A stretch of 64,000 bases of DNA from positions 1-64,000 of IMG/VR virus record IMGVR_UViG_3300001041_000002; one strand, given 5' to 3'. Position 1 is the stretch's first letter; each line of letters begins with the position of its first letter. The translations under genes were made by a program, and so were the position numbers. The notes under the pieces are model-generated. The model searched no databases, had not been told where the DNA came from, and was given only the letters and a program-made list of their open reading frames with translations. Below are positions 26,618 through 34,892 of the stretch, piece after piece. Source of the DNA: a virus.

Positions 26618-28912
26618 TTAGGAGAACGTAACGTCTTCTCGCCATTTTACATAGCTATTTGGGTTATCTTGATACGCATTTTTAAAGTTTTCCTCTATAT
26701 ATGAATCAAACTCTTCCTCATTTGTATCTGAAGTTTTATTGGCTAAATATTTTAATCTATCTTCTCGATATATCATTAACATGCCCATGGCCGATACGCG
26801 GTCGGCATTTATATCAATATTCCATGATATAAGCTCTTCTATATACGCTATGTTGCGAATAGTATGCATATTTAGTTTTTCACCGATCTGATTACCCTCT
26901 GAGTCGAAATCCTGAATAGATGCTGGTGACATCATCCAATCTTTTTGCAATCGCCTGCCCCATGGGTTTATCATTTTACCAGAATTAGTTCCAAGGCTCT
27001 TGTTTCCATACGAACCACCCTTAGCATATTCCATATCCTTTAGGATCTGAGGAGTTTCACATAATAGATAAAGACTTCGTTTTTGATCAAAATATGCGAA
27101 GAGGCCTTTTTTGTCTTGTTCATAGTTGGCCTTTGCGTTATAAAATATTAACATTCGCCTACATATTTCGTAATAGTCATTGGCAAATTTTGGCCTTCCT
27201 GTGTACTCAGCTACGATTCGGTCAGTATATAGATCTAAAATCATTATTGAAGCCAGAGATGTTGTACCAGAATGGTCGTCATCTATAGGATCGCAGCCTC
27301 CAATATATCTCAATGGATCAATCTTTCCTTTATGGTCAGTCTTTGGCATCTCGAAGATTTCTATTGCTCCTTCTGGCTTATCTGTGCCAGTAGGGAATCT
27401 TCTTATTGGACTTAGATTAGGATCATTAGATGGCTTCCATTCAACACCTTTAGATGTGAGAATTAGATCTCCTACATAATGTGTGTCGAAATATCTCTGC
27501 CCTTGAATTCTGATTGAATCCCTATAATCCTTTAAGTCTGCTACTGGAAAGATCGTTCCACTAGTTCTCATCATAGCCTCACTTGGAACTATTGGTTCCT
27601 CAGCCATCTTTTGAGTAATAACTTGTGGATCTGATGAGTTGTATTTTACAGTAAATCTATCATTAAGAACTTCTATTAACGCCTTAATAACATCTGGTTC
27701 GCCATTTATATCGTCGTAACATCTAGCCCTATTAAGGTATGCTCCCCAGAAAAATCCACAAAGAGATTCTCCATTAGAATTCTTATCAAATACATTTGGA
27801 ATCCCATATATATTGTAAGCTAAGGGATTTCTAAATAACTTTTCAGAGCCCTCAAAATCAGCTCCTTCGACACCGCCTGTCCCTAAGGCGCACATCAATC
27901 CATAGACTATATCTCCATCCTCAACAGCCTTTCTATTCACAGACCAAGCTTTCTCTAAGTTTGGAAATAATCCATCCTCTTCATAATGAATCAGAGGGCC
28001 TCTCACACCACGGGCTTTATCAGGATTATCCTTAAGTGAAATTCCGTATACTGACGACTTGTAACCCTTACGTGAACCGTCCTCTTCGTATCCTAACTGA
28101 ATCTCTCTAGACCTTGGTGAGTTTACTAATCGAAGTCCACTAAATGGAGTACTATCCTTAATCCAATCTAATACGTCAATAACTTTACCATAAACACCCT
28201 TCTCTCCATCAAGGAATCCCTTGTCAGATGCTAAGTGAAAGTTTGGTAGTCCTGGCTCAACATACATATTCCGTGGCGACATCGATGCTAGTTTATAAGA
28301 CGCACCTACACCCCTGGTTTTTAATATCTTAGCATGAGCTCCGGCCTCTCTGGCCTGCTCTAGATAGTGGAAGAATAGATAGTCTCCTAGCCATACGTTT
28401 GGAAAATGTTTCTTTCTAATACCACGAACTTTCTTTCCATCAGATCCTTTAGACGCCTCGGTGTTTATCCAGATTGGACTATAGTTTAAATAAAAATAGA
28501 ATCCACCAGAGATCCACTCCCCATCAGATTCCCTAGTTAAACCATATTTCCAGCGGTACATCTCTTTCTTCCAAAACTGAGCATACTCAGATTTTGGGTT
28601 TGGATTAGGCCTTATATGCGTGTATTTACCATGCTTCTCAAAGAACAAAGCCCTCTCTCTAAAGAAGTCCATATTCTCCAAGATATGTGGCTTTGTAATA
28701 TCAACAATTATTCTTCCATGTTCATCCCTAGGTCTATTGGCTGCATATCCCCTAATATCCTCTGGTTGAATCAAATGTTGTATAAATTTTACAGATTCGA
28801 TAAAGTCGTTTAGGTCTTGCCACACTTCTTTGTGTAGTGATTTGCGCAACTCTTCTGTAAGTTTCGTTTGATAATTATTTGTCTTCCTAAACTCGTTAAT
28901 TATTTCTTCCAT
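26618..28912 (-). CDS. terL: terminase large subunit
   Basis: 764 residues. The ATPase part has a Walker A-type loop KTRGVGAS (198-205) and Walker B LIHYEEDG (307-314). The nuclease part has GGCDPIDDDHSGTTS with Asp541 and a second acidic position in ANYEQDKKG near 598. These match the crAss-like large terminase. It pumps DNA into the procapsid through the portal and cuts it. It overlaps the HExxH gene by 13 bases. No obvious small terminase was recognised; one of the small upstream genes may play that part. Confidence 0.92.
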   Translation of the reverse strand: MEEIINEFRKTNNYQTKLTEELRKSLHKEVWQDLNDFIESVKFIQHLIQPEDIRGYAANRPRDEHGRIIVDITKPHILENMDFFRERALFFEKHGKYTHIRPNPNPKSEYAQFWKKEMYRWKYGLTRESDGEWISGGFYFYLNYSPIWINTEASKGSDGKKVRGIRKKHFPNVWLGDYLFFHYLEQAREAGAHAKILKTRGVGASYKLASMSPRNMYVEPGLPNFHLASDKGFLDGEKGVYGKVIDVLDWIKDSTPFSGLRLVNSPRSREIQLGYEEDGSRKGYKSSVYGISLKDNPDKARGVRGPLIHYEEDGLFPNLEKAWSVNRKAVEDGDIVYGLMCALGTGGVEGADFEGSEKLFRNPLAYNIYGIPNVFDKNSNGESLCGFFWGAYLNRARCYDDINGEPDVIKALIEVLNDRFTVKYNSSDPQVITQKMAEEPIVPSEAMMRTSGTIFPVADLKDYRDSIRIQGQRYFDTHYVGDLILTSKGVEWKPSNDPNLSPIRRFPTGTDKPEGAIEIFEMPKTDHKGKIDPLRYIGGCDPIDDDHSGTTSLASIMILDLYTDRIVAEYTGRPKFANDYYEICRRMLIFYNAKANYEQDKKGLFAYFDQKRSLYLLCETPQILKDMEYAKGGSYGNKSLGTNSGKMINPWGRRLQKDWMMSPASIQDFDSEGNQIGEKLNMHTIRNIAYIEELISWNIDINADRVSAMGMLMIYREDRLKYLANKTSDTNEEEFDSYIEENFKNAYQDNPNSYVKWREDVTFS

Positions 28913-29310
28913 TTTAATATCTGATCGTACACTCTACTAGCTATATATCCCTCTAAATATGTTAGAGCCTCGTGGTTATCTGCATCTATTTTTATCCCTA
29001 TATAATCCAATATAAACCATGCAGAATGTATTGATTCGTGATGTATCGTGTGGACAACATCCTTTAGTCCTAACGACCTTGGATCTAATGAGTTAACAAA
29101 AAAGAACATATTTATTTCTTTATGCTTACGTCCATGCTTCTCCATAATCGCAGTATACCCGTTACAATAATCATCAAATGTATCAAATTCAATATTAAAT
29201 TTTTCTGCAAGGTACTGCTTAACTTTTGATGGTTTTCCGTAATATAAATCTATAGGCCAATCGTACATTGGAACCATAAATTTCATATTATTAAAATCTT
29301 TTTCTTCCAT
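28900..29310 (-). CDS. HExxH zinc-peptidase-like protein beside terminase
   Basis: 136 residues from the ATG at 29310; an upstream TTG is possible but would overlap the preceding stop. The motif HHESIH gives HExxH at 91-95, followed by DNHEALTYLEGYI, where Glu114 or Glu120 could be the third zinc ligand, as in gluzincin-type metallopeptidases. Similar short HExxH proteins occur near packaging genes in many phages. Substrate unknown; capsid maturation is a possibility because no other prohead protease is evident. Confidence 0.6.
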   Translation of the reverse strand: MEEKDFNNMKFMVPMYDWPIDLYYGKPSKVKQYLAEKFNIEFDTFDDYCNGYTAIMEKHGRKHKEINMFFFVNSLDPRSLGLKDVVHTIHHESIHSAWFILDYIGIKIDADNHEALTYLEGYIASRVYDQILKWKK

Positions 29311-29314
29311 AGTT

Positions 29315-29878
29315 CTATTCAAATTCTAATCCATCCTCGAATATATTCTTACTCTTACTACCAACTTTTTTACCCTCATTATCCTCAATCTGCCTAAGTA
29401 ATTCTTTCTCTGCTTCTTTAAGGTTAGCCATTACCTTAGGAACTTTCTCTAACGCCATAATAACTTTCTGAGTTGCAGCTATCTTATCGTCGCTCTCATT
29501 GATAAGGTTTTTAGCGTCTTTAAAGACATCATTTATAGCAGAGGCTGCGATCATAGCTGAATCATATAAACTATGTATAATCGTCTTAGAACGCTTCTTG
29601 TAGAATTCTATTGCTTCGTCAAGCTGCTTGTCAATCTTCCATGATTTAGGTAGGTCAATGTCTTTCTTGATCTCATCAAGTCTATCATCTAAATCTATAA
29701 TTGCTTGGTACGGGCTCGTTATATCTGCATAGAAGTAAATCATTGTGAGCTCTTTTAGCGCTATAGATTTATCTTTAGTGCGGTCTCTGTCTAGAATTTT
29801 CTTAAAGACAGTTATCATCACTATCTCCTCAGAGAATGTGACTTCGTATGAATCCTTTTTAAATTCAAATAAATTCAC
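29315..29878 (-). CDS. conserved crAss-like protein near terminase
   Basis: 187 residues, mainly helical and charged. The start (NLFEFKKDSYEVTFSEEIVM, then KELTMIYFYADITSPYQAI) is a pattern I recognise from a conserved gene just upstream of terminase in crAss-like phages. The C-terminal half is a predicted coiled coil. No enzymatic motif. A structural or packaging-accessory role (even a small-terminase equivalent) is possible but not shown. Confidence 0.65.
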   Translation of the reverse strand: MNLFEFKKDSYEVTFSEEIVMITVFKKILDRDRTKDKSIALKELTMIYFYADITSPYQAIIDLDDRLDEIKKDIDLPKSWKIDKQLDEAIEFYKKRSKTIIHSLYDSAMIAASAINDVFKDAKNLINESDDKIAATQKVIMALEKVPKVMANLKEAEKELLRQIEDNEGKKVGSKSKNIFEDGLEFE

Positions 29879-29881
29879 GAA

Positions 29882-30175
29882 TTATATTTTACGATTATGT
29901 TCCTTCATTAATTCAAATAGATCAAACAGTTCATCAACAGTCTCAAGCTCTCCATCAAATGACATCAGCCTCATATTAAAGTCTGTCTCTCTCTGTAGTG
30001 TTGACTTAAGTTCGAAATAGTCAGTATCAATTAAATGATCAAGCCTATATGAGTTTACTGTGTTCCTAGGCTTATCATATCTATTTACTATATATACATA
30101 AGAATCAACTATATCACTTGACCAGTTGTCAACCTTAGCGAATCCCAAATTTTCAATCTCCTCCTGGCTTACCAT
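29882..30175 (-). CDS. conserved hypothetical protein
   Basis: 97 residues from the ATG at 30175 (VSQEEIENLGFAKVDNWSSD). An earlier in-frame ATG at 30202 lies inside the promoter at 30200-30230, so the downstream start is chosen. Mixed alpha/beta and acidic, no motif. It is the first gene of the terminase-portal transcript. Confidence 0.6.
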   Translation of the reverse strand: MVSQEEIENLGFAKVDNWSSDIVDSYVYIVNRYDKPRNTVNSYRLDHLIDTDYFELKSTLQRETDFNMRLMSFDGELETVDELFDLFELMKEHNRKI

Positions 30176-30199
30176 TACATTGTATATTAAATTATGATA

Positions 30200-30230
30200 C
30201 AAATGTAGTCATTATTTATTAAACAACAAA
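30200..30230 (-). promoter_or_regulatory. consensus promoter of the terminase-portal operon
   Basis: The minus strand reads TTTG (30227-30230), a 19-base spacer, then TACATTTG (30200-30207), the full Bacteroidetes -33/-7 consensus. It follows directly after an intrinsic terminator, marking an operon boundary. Confidence 0.75.
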
Positions 30231-30245
30231 AGCCCCCGCAGAGGC
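30227..30245 (-). terminator. intrinsic terminator of the small-gene operon
   Basis: On the minus strand GCCTC pairs with GGGGC around the loop TGCG, followed by TTTTGTTGTTT. The T-run overlaps the -33 box of the next promoter. A second hairpin (GTTTCGGCGTTTCTAAAC) and a CCGG-closed hairpin lie just upstream, between 30250 and 30296. Confidence 0.8.
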
Positions 30246-30299
30246 TTAAGTTTAGAAACGCCGAAACGTCGATCCGGTGATACTCTCCAACCGGAGTGG

Positions 30300-30491
30300 T
30301 TATTTAAAAGTCACAGAATATTTCTTATTTAATTCTTCTACAAATGAATCTGCGCATTTGGGTATTGATGGCATATTGATTTTTGATTTATCTTTTGGAG
30401 TATTCTTATATACATCGAAGTAAGCATCAAATACTTTCCACTGTATATTCCATTCTCTAATATCATCAAATAAATTATTTAATTCTTCCAT
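30300..30491 (-). CDS. small hypothetical protein
   Basis: 63 residues, acidic and aromatic in the first half (NNLFDDIREWNIQWKVFDAY), with Lys-rich patches later. Last gene before the terminator at 30227-30245. No family recognised. Confidence 0.5.
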   Translation of the reverse strand: MEELNNLFDDIREWNIQWKVFDAYFDVYKNTPKDKSKINMPSIPKCADSFVEELNKKYSVTFK

Positions 30492-30495
30492 AATA

Positions 30496-30864
30496 TTATT
30501 CTAATCCATTTCTCCAACGTAATCTAACATGACTATCTGGAATTACCATTACTTCAACGCCATCAACATTCTCTACAGGCCAAGCTATAGATATCACATT
30601 CTTTCTTTCCATTTCTTCAACCAAACTGGGATTACTCTGATCCTTCCAATTCTTTACAAAGTATGGTCTAGGATCAATCTCTACAGTATAGCCAGGCTTA
30701 AGACCCCTAACTGAATCCCCAATCTTAATTACATCCTGCTTAACATCGTAAACATCATTAGCTGATGTGATAATTCCACTCTTGCTAATACTTGGCTTTT
30801 TATTACAAGTCAAGAACATAAAATTCCACATCGGCTCGGCACTAATTTTCTTCTGTTGTGTCAT
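30496..30864 (-). CDS. conserved small beta-rich protein (OB-fold or GroES-like shape)
   Basis: 122 residues. The chain (PMWNFMFLTCNK, KQDVIKIGDSVRGLKPGYTV, EIDPRPYF) is beta-rich, and a stretch of the type VIKIGDSVRGLKPGYTVEID resembles the barrel of GroES-like cochaperonins or small OB folds. Resemblance only; a co-chaperonin would fit capsid folding, but the mobile-loop signature is not evident. It overlaps the upstream gene by 23 bases. Confidence 0.5.
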   Translation of the reverse strand: MTQQKKISAEPMWNFMFLTCNKKPSISKSGIITSANDVYDVKQDVIKIGDSVRGLKPGYTVEIDPRPYFVKNWKDQSNPSLVEEMERKNVISIAWPVENVDGVEVMVIPDSHVRLRWRNGLE

Positions 30865-31111
30865 TCTTCTCTAATTTTTTATTAATAGTATTTATTTTAA
30901 ATTCATTCACGTACATTTTAAACAATAGTGGCATGTTAAAATTTGTCTTTAGTGAACTAATATCGCTGTAAGACTTATCATGCAACTCTAGACCTTGAAT
31001 ACGTTCTCTCATCATCTTATATGGCAAGTTTAACACTCGCTCTACTTCCTGTATGTCAGACGAATGCTTATTGGCCACATCCTCTAAAATCTTGGTTAAA
31101 ACTTTATCCAT
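30842..31111 (-). CDS. small helical protein, conserved position
   Basis: 89 residues, helical, with an HTH-like region (SDIQEVERVLNLPYKMMRER) at about 18-37. It shares a base with the upstream stop. It could be a small DNA-binding or packaging accessory protein; not identified. Confidence 0.5.
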   Translation of the reverse strand: MDKVLTKILEDVANKHSSDIQEVERVLNLPYKMMRERIQGLELHDKSYSDISSLKTNFNMPLLFKMYVNEFKINTINKKLEKNDTTEEN

Positions 31112-31500
31112 TAGTCGATCTTAAGTATAAATTCAATCTTGAAAAACTTAGACTCTCTGTTAATATTAGGGATAAAAGCTTTCGATATTTTATCACCATC
31201 ACCAAAGAATCCTTTCTTTCTCAATGCACTTAACATGTTCTGAAATACAGCCATGTTCTTGACGTTTGCAGCCTGCATAATCCCCAATCTAACTTTAGTG
31301 GACTGTAGATATTCATCAATCATTTCCTCGTCTAGAATCTTCTCTTTGAGCTCAATACGCTTGTCTAGAAATCTAGCGGCCAAGATAATCTCTGACTCGG
31401 ATAAGCCATGCAACTCTTTAGTTATCCTCAGCCACTGTTCGCATACGTTATCCTTAGTGCATGGAACTTTAGCTCTATTAGTGTTACTGGGCTGTGTCAT
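31111..31500 (-). CDS. conserved hypothetical protein
   Basis: 129 residues, helical then basic at the C-terminus (KAFIPNINRESKFFKIEFIL). Central LSESEIILAARFLDKRIELK and QAANVKNMAVFQNMLSALRK look like a conserved small phage protein with a winged-helix-like character. Overlaps the upstream gene by 17 bases. Function unknown. Confidence 0.55.
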   Translation of the reverse strand: MTQPSNTNRAKVPCTKDNVCEQWLRITKELHGLSESEIILAARFLDKRIELKEKILDEEMIDEYLQSTKVRLGIMQAANVKNMAVFQNMLSALRKKGFFGDGDKISKAFIPNINRESKFFKIEFILKID

Positions 31501-31702
31501 CCCTGGTTTTGTTTAGAAATTTATCCCCATGAGCCATTATATAATACTCCTCCCATAAACTGATATGTCCTTTACTAATTCTAATTCCACCGCATTCATG
31601 GCAATATGGAGTTCCGTCCTCATCCTCTCTGATGTCAATTGAACAACAAGTTGCCTTACTACAAAACTCTACCGGTGTGTCATTATATTCTTCCTTAGTC
31701 AT
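31484..31702 (-). CDS. small zinc-binding protein
   Basis: 72 residues with FCSKATCCSIDIREDEDG followed by YCHECGG: two Cys pairs and a His that could bind one zinc. It overlaps the downstream gene by 17 bases and lies 1 base from the upstream one. Probably a small zinc ribbon of unknown role. Confidence 0.6.
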   Translation of the reverse strand: MTKEEYNDTPVEFCSKATCCSIDIREDEDGTPYCHECGGIRISKGHISLWEEYYIMAHGDKFLNKTRDDTAQ

Positions 31703-31703
31703 A

Positions 31704-31904
31704 TTAATTTGTTGTTGTTTTTAAAACATCACGATCTCTAGTTATCTCAAAATCCCAGTGCCAACTCTCAGTTGTCGCCTGATTTAGATTGTAGCAAATG
31801 CTATTTAGCTTAATACTAAATCCAGTAACTATCCTTTCAAGCTGATCGCTGTCTGTCTTTAAATAGACAATATCCCCAAGTTCATATTTAGTATTTATTA
31901 CCAT
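31704..31904 (-). CDS. small beta-rich protein
   Basis: 66 residues starting INTKYELGDIVYLKTDSDQL, an SH3-like or small-barrel beginning common in accessory phage proteins (ligand unknown). It overlaps the next gene upstream by 7 bases. Confidence 0.55.
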   Translation of the reverse strand: MVINTKYELGDIVYLKTDSDQLERIVTGFSIKLNSICYNLNQATTESWHWDFEITRDRDVLKTTTN

Positions 31905-32116
31905 TGCTTAGCCATTCTATTTCGTTGATCATTAGTACCTGCAATATAAGTAGTTATACCGTCAGTTCTAACTACCTCTCTGTCTTTACCGCATCCAGGA
32001 CATTCTGTATTATTATCCACAGCTTTACCATCTTTAATCACAATTCTAGCACTGGCCACGCTGTAAACCTCGTCAAACAGTTCACACTCTTTGTTAACAC
32101 ATCTATACTTTGGCAT
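31898..32116 (-). CDS. zinc ribbon protein
   Basis: 72 residues with CVNKEC and CPGCG separated by a beta hairpin, a typical zinc-ribbon fold. Similar small ribbons are common in crAss-like phages; targets unknown. It overlaps both neighbours. Confidence 0.65.
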   Translation of the reverse strand: MPKYRCVNKECELFDEVYSVASARIVIKDGKAVDNNTECPGCGKDREVVRTDGITTYIAGTNDQRNRMAKQW

Positions 32117-32384
32117 ATCTTTTATTTAAATTATTTAGTTCTTTTTGATATTCTTTATCGAGATCTTTTTTGAAATATTTTTTGCTTAAATATTCAATGT
32201 CTTCGTCATCTAGAGTTATTAGATGTCCAAGTCTACCCATTAGTTCGTATTTATAACTATATGCCAAACTAAAAACAACCTCTGGAAAACCATATAAATG
32301 AACCTCGTAGGGCTCCAACTTGCTGTTATGTGCGGCAGCCTTTTTATTGTCATCAATTAAATTCTTAAATCTTATTACACTCAT
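32103..32384 (-). CDS. small hypothetical protein
   Basis: 93 residues. A mixed N-terminal part (IRFKNLIDDNKKAAAHNSKL) is followed by a strongly charged helical C-terminus (KKDLDKEYQKELNNLNKRYA). Coupled to the zinc-ribbon gene by a 14-base overlap. Unknown function. Confidence 0.5.
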   Translation of the reverse strand: MSVIRFKNLIDDNKKAAAHNSKLEPYEVHLYGFPEVVFSLAYSYKYELMGRLGHLITLDDEDIEYLSKKYFKKDLDKEYQKELNNLNKRYAKV

Positions 32385-32387
32385 GTC

Positions 32388-32564
32388 TTATAATTTATTA
32401 ATATAATAATTAGTTTGTAACCTATCAAATGCCTCCCAAAAACTCTTTAGTGCGTTATCAAAATCACGCTGATCTCCTCGCCTATAACATATTCTAATAT
32501 TAGCATAGTGATTTCTAAAACAAATAGCATTATGAGTATCGGTATCAAATTCTATTCTGCACAT
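32388..32564 (-). CDS. microprotein, 58 residues
   Basis: A 58-codon frame from ATG at 32564 to TAA at 32388 fills the gap between its neighbours (3 and 6 bases away). The product (MCRIEFDTDTHNAICFRNHY..., ending YYINKL) is rich in aromatic and charged residues and looks like a real small protein. No family recognised. Confidence 0.6.
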   Translation of the reverse strand: MCRIEFDTDTHNAICFRNHYANIRICYRRGDQRDFDNALKSFWEAFDRLQTNYYINKL

Positions 32565-32570
32565 AATATA

Positions 32571-32816
32571 TTAATTATTATAATCTTTTTCTGATAACAT
32601 ATTCATCAATGAAAATAATTGGTGTTCAGACAAACATATATCAACCATTAACTTTATTTGCTTCCATCTAAAATTTGCATGTGGAATAAACCATTTATCA
32701 CAAAACGAAATCCACTCCCTAATATCAGATGTTTGCATTCCTTTAAACCCTGGCTCCCCAGTCGAACTTCCAAAGCTCATCTTTATTTTATGTCCAAACT
32801 TTTCAACTTCATTCAT
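32571..32816 (-). CDS. small hypothetical protein
   Basis: 81 residues (NEVEKFGHKIKMSFGSSTGE, then IREWISFCDKWFIPHANFRW), Trp-rich, mixed fold. It overlaps the upstream gene by 4 bases (ATGA). Function unknown. Confidence 0.5.
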   Translation of the reverse strand: MNEVEKFGHKIKMSFGSSTGEPGFKGMQTSDIREWISFCDKWFIPHANFRWKQIKLMVDICLSEHQLFSLMNMLSEKDYNN

Positions 32817-33115
32817 ACATGTTTGTTTAAAACTTTCATTTTATTAGCTAACACCCAAGACCCACCCTGAGATTCAGGTCTATTATATTTACTATAATCT
32901 TCAACCTCAACTTTATACCAAGCGCGTCCTCTGATACTTAAATGTGGAGCGACTGGTTCTTCTGTACAATGCCACCCCGGTCTGTAAGCAAATCCTTTGG
33001 TCATGTGAGCTTCTGCATCCATACATTCATTAAGCTTAATCCTTAGCTTTTTATTAATAAATAATGGAGCTATCGAACCATCCTTCATCTCTCTAAATAA
33101 TTTATATGCAATCAT
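32813..33115 (-). CDS. conserved phage protein with RPGWHCT motif
   Basis: 100 residues. The central motif AYRPGWHCTEEPVAPHLS followed by RAWYKVEV is one I recognise from a family of hypothetical proteins in Bacteroidetes phages and mobile elements. The His/Cys cluster could bind metal or RNA but no activity is known to me. Confidence 0.6.
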   Translation of the reverse strand: MIAYKLFREMKDGSIAPLFINKKLRIKLNECMDAEAHMTKGFAYRPGWHCTEEPVAPHLSIRGRAWYKVEVEDYSKYNRPESQGGSWVLANKMKVLNKHV

Positions 33116-33116
33116 A

Positions 33117-33269
33117 TTACCCTAAATAAAAAGTATACCTAACTATTTTTTCGTTATAATCAACAACGACTCCATCTCCATTTGCAAGAGTAGCACTAGC
33201 GACCATTTTATTATCCTCCTCACTCCAATAATATGGAGAAATATTTATTATTCTCTTCATGTCCACCAT
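33117..33269 (-). CDS. microprotein, 50 residues
   Basis: A frame from ATG at 33269 (or an internal ATG at 33260) ends 1 base before the next gene starts. The product (ISPYYWSEEDNKMVASATLA...) is a short beta-rich chain. A promoter box TACATTTG lies 25 bases upstream (33294-33301). Function unknown. Confidence 0.5.
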   Translation of the reverse strand: MVDMKRIINISPYYWSEEDNKMVASATLANGDGVVVDYNEKIVRYTFYLG

Positions 33270-33293
33270 AACTATCACATTTTAATTACAATA

Positions 33294-33325
33294 CAAATGT
33301 ACAAACTATAATTTTACTGTGCAAG
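33294..33325 (-). promoter_or_regulatory. promoter for the 33.3-30.3 kb small-gene operon
   Basis: The minus strand reads CTTG (33322-33325), a 20-base spacer and TACATTTG (33294-33301). The -7 box is a full match and the -33 box is 3 of 4. Confidence 0.6.
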
Positions 33326-33344
33326 AAAAACATCAATTATTTTC

Positions 33345-33381
33345 ATAAAAAAAATCCAGCCAAGCACTGAGCTCAACTGGA
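33345..33381 (-). terminator. intrinsic terminator
   Basis: On the minus strand TCCAG pairs with CTGGA around a 17-base loop (with possible extra pairs), followed by eight T. It ends the transcript of the 75-residue gene at 33406-33633, just upstream of the next promoter. Confidence 0.7.
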
Positions 33382-33405
33382 TCGCTATCTAGATAACTGG
33401 GAGGT

Positions 33406-33633
33406 CTAACTTTCTAGGTTATGTGGCATGACTTCTAGAATCATCTGGAACTTAAACTCATCACTATTTGTAATTATTTCAAAGTTCCTATCATAACCCT
33501 CGTCGGCTGTGGACTTCCACTTATTAAGCATCTCATCCATCTCGGCCAACCCTTCAATGTAATCATTAATGTTCTCAAACTTAAACCAACTCTTTGTCGT
33601 AATACTCTCAGTAATTTTCTTTGCCTCAGTCAT
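33406..33633 (-). CDS. small acidic hypothetical protein
   Basis: 75 residues, helical and acidic (FENINDYIEGLAEMDEMLNK). It forms its own transcription unit: consensus promoter at 33707-33738, a hairpin at the start of the message and a terminator after the gene. Self-contained units like this often encode abundant small regulators or host-takeover proteins; the function here is unknown. Confidence 0.55.
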   Translation of the reverse strand: MTEAKKITESITTKSWFKFENINDYIEGLAEMDEMLNKWKSTADEGYDRNFEIITNSDEFKFQMILEVMPHNLES

Positions 33634-33659
33634 ATTTAATTATTTAAAGTTTCTCAATC

Positions 33660-33697
33660 GTACGGTTACGTTGCTTTCGCAAGAGGCTTGACCGTAC
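33660..33697 (-). promoter_or_regulatory. 5' stem-loop at the start of the small-gene message
   Basis: GTACGGT (33660-33666) pairs with ACCGTAC (33691-33697), with an inner hairpin TTGC-TTTC-GCAA. The predicted start site from the promoter at 33707 falls at about the outer base of the stem, so the RNA would begin with this hairpin (possible 5'-end protection). Confidence 0.55.
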
Positions 33698-33706
33698 ATA
33701 ACGATA

Positions 33707-33738
33707 CAAAGATACAAACTACTTTCTGTATATCCAAA
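33707..33738 (-). promoter_or_regulatory. consensus Bacteroidetes promoter
   Basis: The minus strand reads TTTG (33735-33738), a 20-base spacer and TATCTTTG (33707-33714). Confidence 0.7.
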
Positions 33739-33749
33739 TAAAATGGAGG

Positions 33750-34010
33750 TTATTTTTTAGATATATTTGAGAACGTATTTCCGTCGCTTGTCATAATATA
33801 ATACTGGGAGTTGTTATACAAAGGCATAATTTTCTCACCATCATTATACACCACTACGCCATAGATATTCTTTAAATCATCATCAGACCATAACTTAGTA
33901 GTCTCAATAAATTCATTACCATTCTTTTCTTTCAAAATGAGAATATAATACTCATCTAGCATAGTATTAACCTCTCCGAAACCACAATCTAATCTTCTTA
34001 AAATAAACAT
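33750..34010 (-). CDS. small hypothetical protein
   Basis: 86 residues, beta-rich (YYILILKEKNGNEFIETTKL) with alternating hydrophobic residues. No motif recognised. It is 59 bases downstream of a possible 17-residue frame and ends before the consensus promoter at 33707. Confidence 0.5.
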   Translation of the reverse strand: MFILRRLDCGFGEVNTMLDEYYILILKEKNGNEFIETTKLWSDDDLKNIYGVVVYNDGEKIMPLYNNSQYYIMTSDGNTFSNISKK

Positions 34011-34084
34011 TTGTGTATGTATTTATATATCGGCTACTCTATTAGGTTTTCGCCATCCCCTTGTTAAATTAGCACATTTTTTTC

Positions 34085-34255
34085 TTAGGCTTTGGAGTCG
34101 CCTTCGTTTGTTTCTTTGCCATAATCGTCTTTATTAGTATACATAAATTTTGCAAACTTTAACTCTTGATTTTTTTCAAACTGTTGGCCAGCCTCCCAAT
34201 CTTCTTTTGTAATCCAAACCTTATTCCCGCCAATATCCAATGTTAAATATTCCAT
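34085..34255 (-). CDS. microprotein, 56 residues, coupled to the nuclease gene
   Basis: The ATG at 34255 shares its A with the stop of the 202-residue nuclease gene (TAATG). The product (MEYLTLDIGGNKVWITKEDW..., acidic C-terminus) looks like a folded small domain. The coupling suggests it acts with, or is co-regulated with, the nuclease-like protein. No family recognised. Confidence 0.55.
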   Translation of the reverse strand: MEYLTLDIGGNKVWITKEDWEAGQQFEKNQELKFAKFMYTNKDDYGKETNEGDSKA

Positions 34256-34863
34256 TATTTTATGTCTAATTCTTTAAGTAACCTAGTCTTTACAAAAGTA
34301 TCGACAGTCAAATCTTTATTGTCAAATCGAATAACTCTTTTTACATTATGTAGATGAACTAAATTTTCAGTCCTCAACCTATCGTAAATCTTTGCATTGT
34401 AAGAATAGTGTTGTTGTCCATCAATCTCTACAACCACATTATGCTCTGGCAAATAGAAGTCCACTAAATAAAATGAGAATCCAACAAAATATATTTTCTG
34501 ATACTCATACTTAATACCCATCTCAGTCAACAGCAACTTCATCTTTAATTCAGCAGGAGTGGCATTGTTAATATTTTCATTCTGCAGAAACATAGCGTTT
34601 CTAGCTTTATCACAAGCATTAACTCTAAACCTAGCCAGCTCATCATGTGGCTTACTCACAATATTAGCCAAAATAAAATCATAAGCTTCCTTACTAATCC
34701 CCATATTAAGCAGTCCTCGGACTCCATTAGCATTTAACTCTAAGCACGCATCTGGGCCTACTACATAGGGCTTTCTATTCTCTTTCTTTTCAGAGTCTTT
34801 GTAAACTCTAACCTTAACTTTCTTTCTACTCATCTCTCTATAATTTACTTTGTTGATACTCAT
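34255..34863 (-). CDS. DUF559/Vsr-like PD-(D/E)XK nuclease fold protein
   Basis: 202 residues. A basic N-terminus and a helical middle are followed by a restriction-endonuclease-like core: ATPAELKMKLLLTEMG (Glu105), then FYLVDFYLPEHNVVVEIDGQ with Asp135 and the ExDGQQH motif at 146-151. DUF559 and very-short-patch-repair nucleases share this pattern. Expected activity is metal-dependent DNA nicking or cleavage; the target is unknown. The gene is preceded by a long structured leader (34893-35163) and a consensus promoter. Confidence 0.7.
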   Translation of the reverse strand: MSINKVNYREMSRKKVKVRVYKDSEKKENRKPYVVGPDACLELNANGVRGLLNMGISKEAYDFILANIVSKPHDELARFRVNACDKARNAMFLQNENINNATPAELKMKLLLTEMGIKYEYQKIYFVGFSFYLVDFYLPEHNVVVEIDGQQHYSYNAKIYDRLRTENLVHLHNVKRVIRFDNKDLTVDTFVKTRLLKELDIK

Positions 34864-34892
34864 GACAACATCTCGTACGCAAGTTTCCTACC

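Noticed and set aside
34069-34122. 17-residue Lys-rich peptide MAKKQTKATPKPKKKMC
   Set aside because: Too short, and it overlaps the 56-residue gene in another frame; nothing supports translation beyond a start and a stop.
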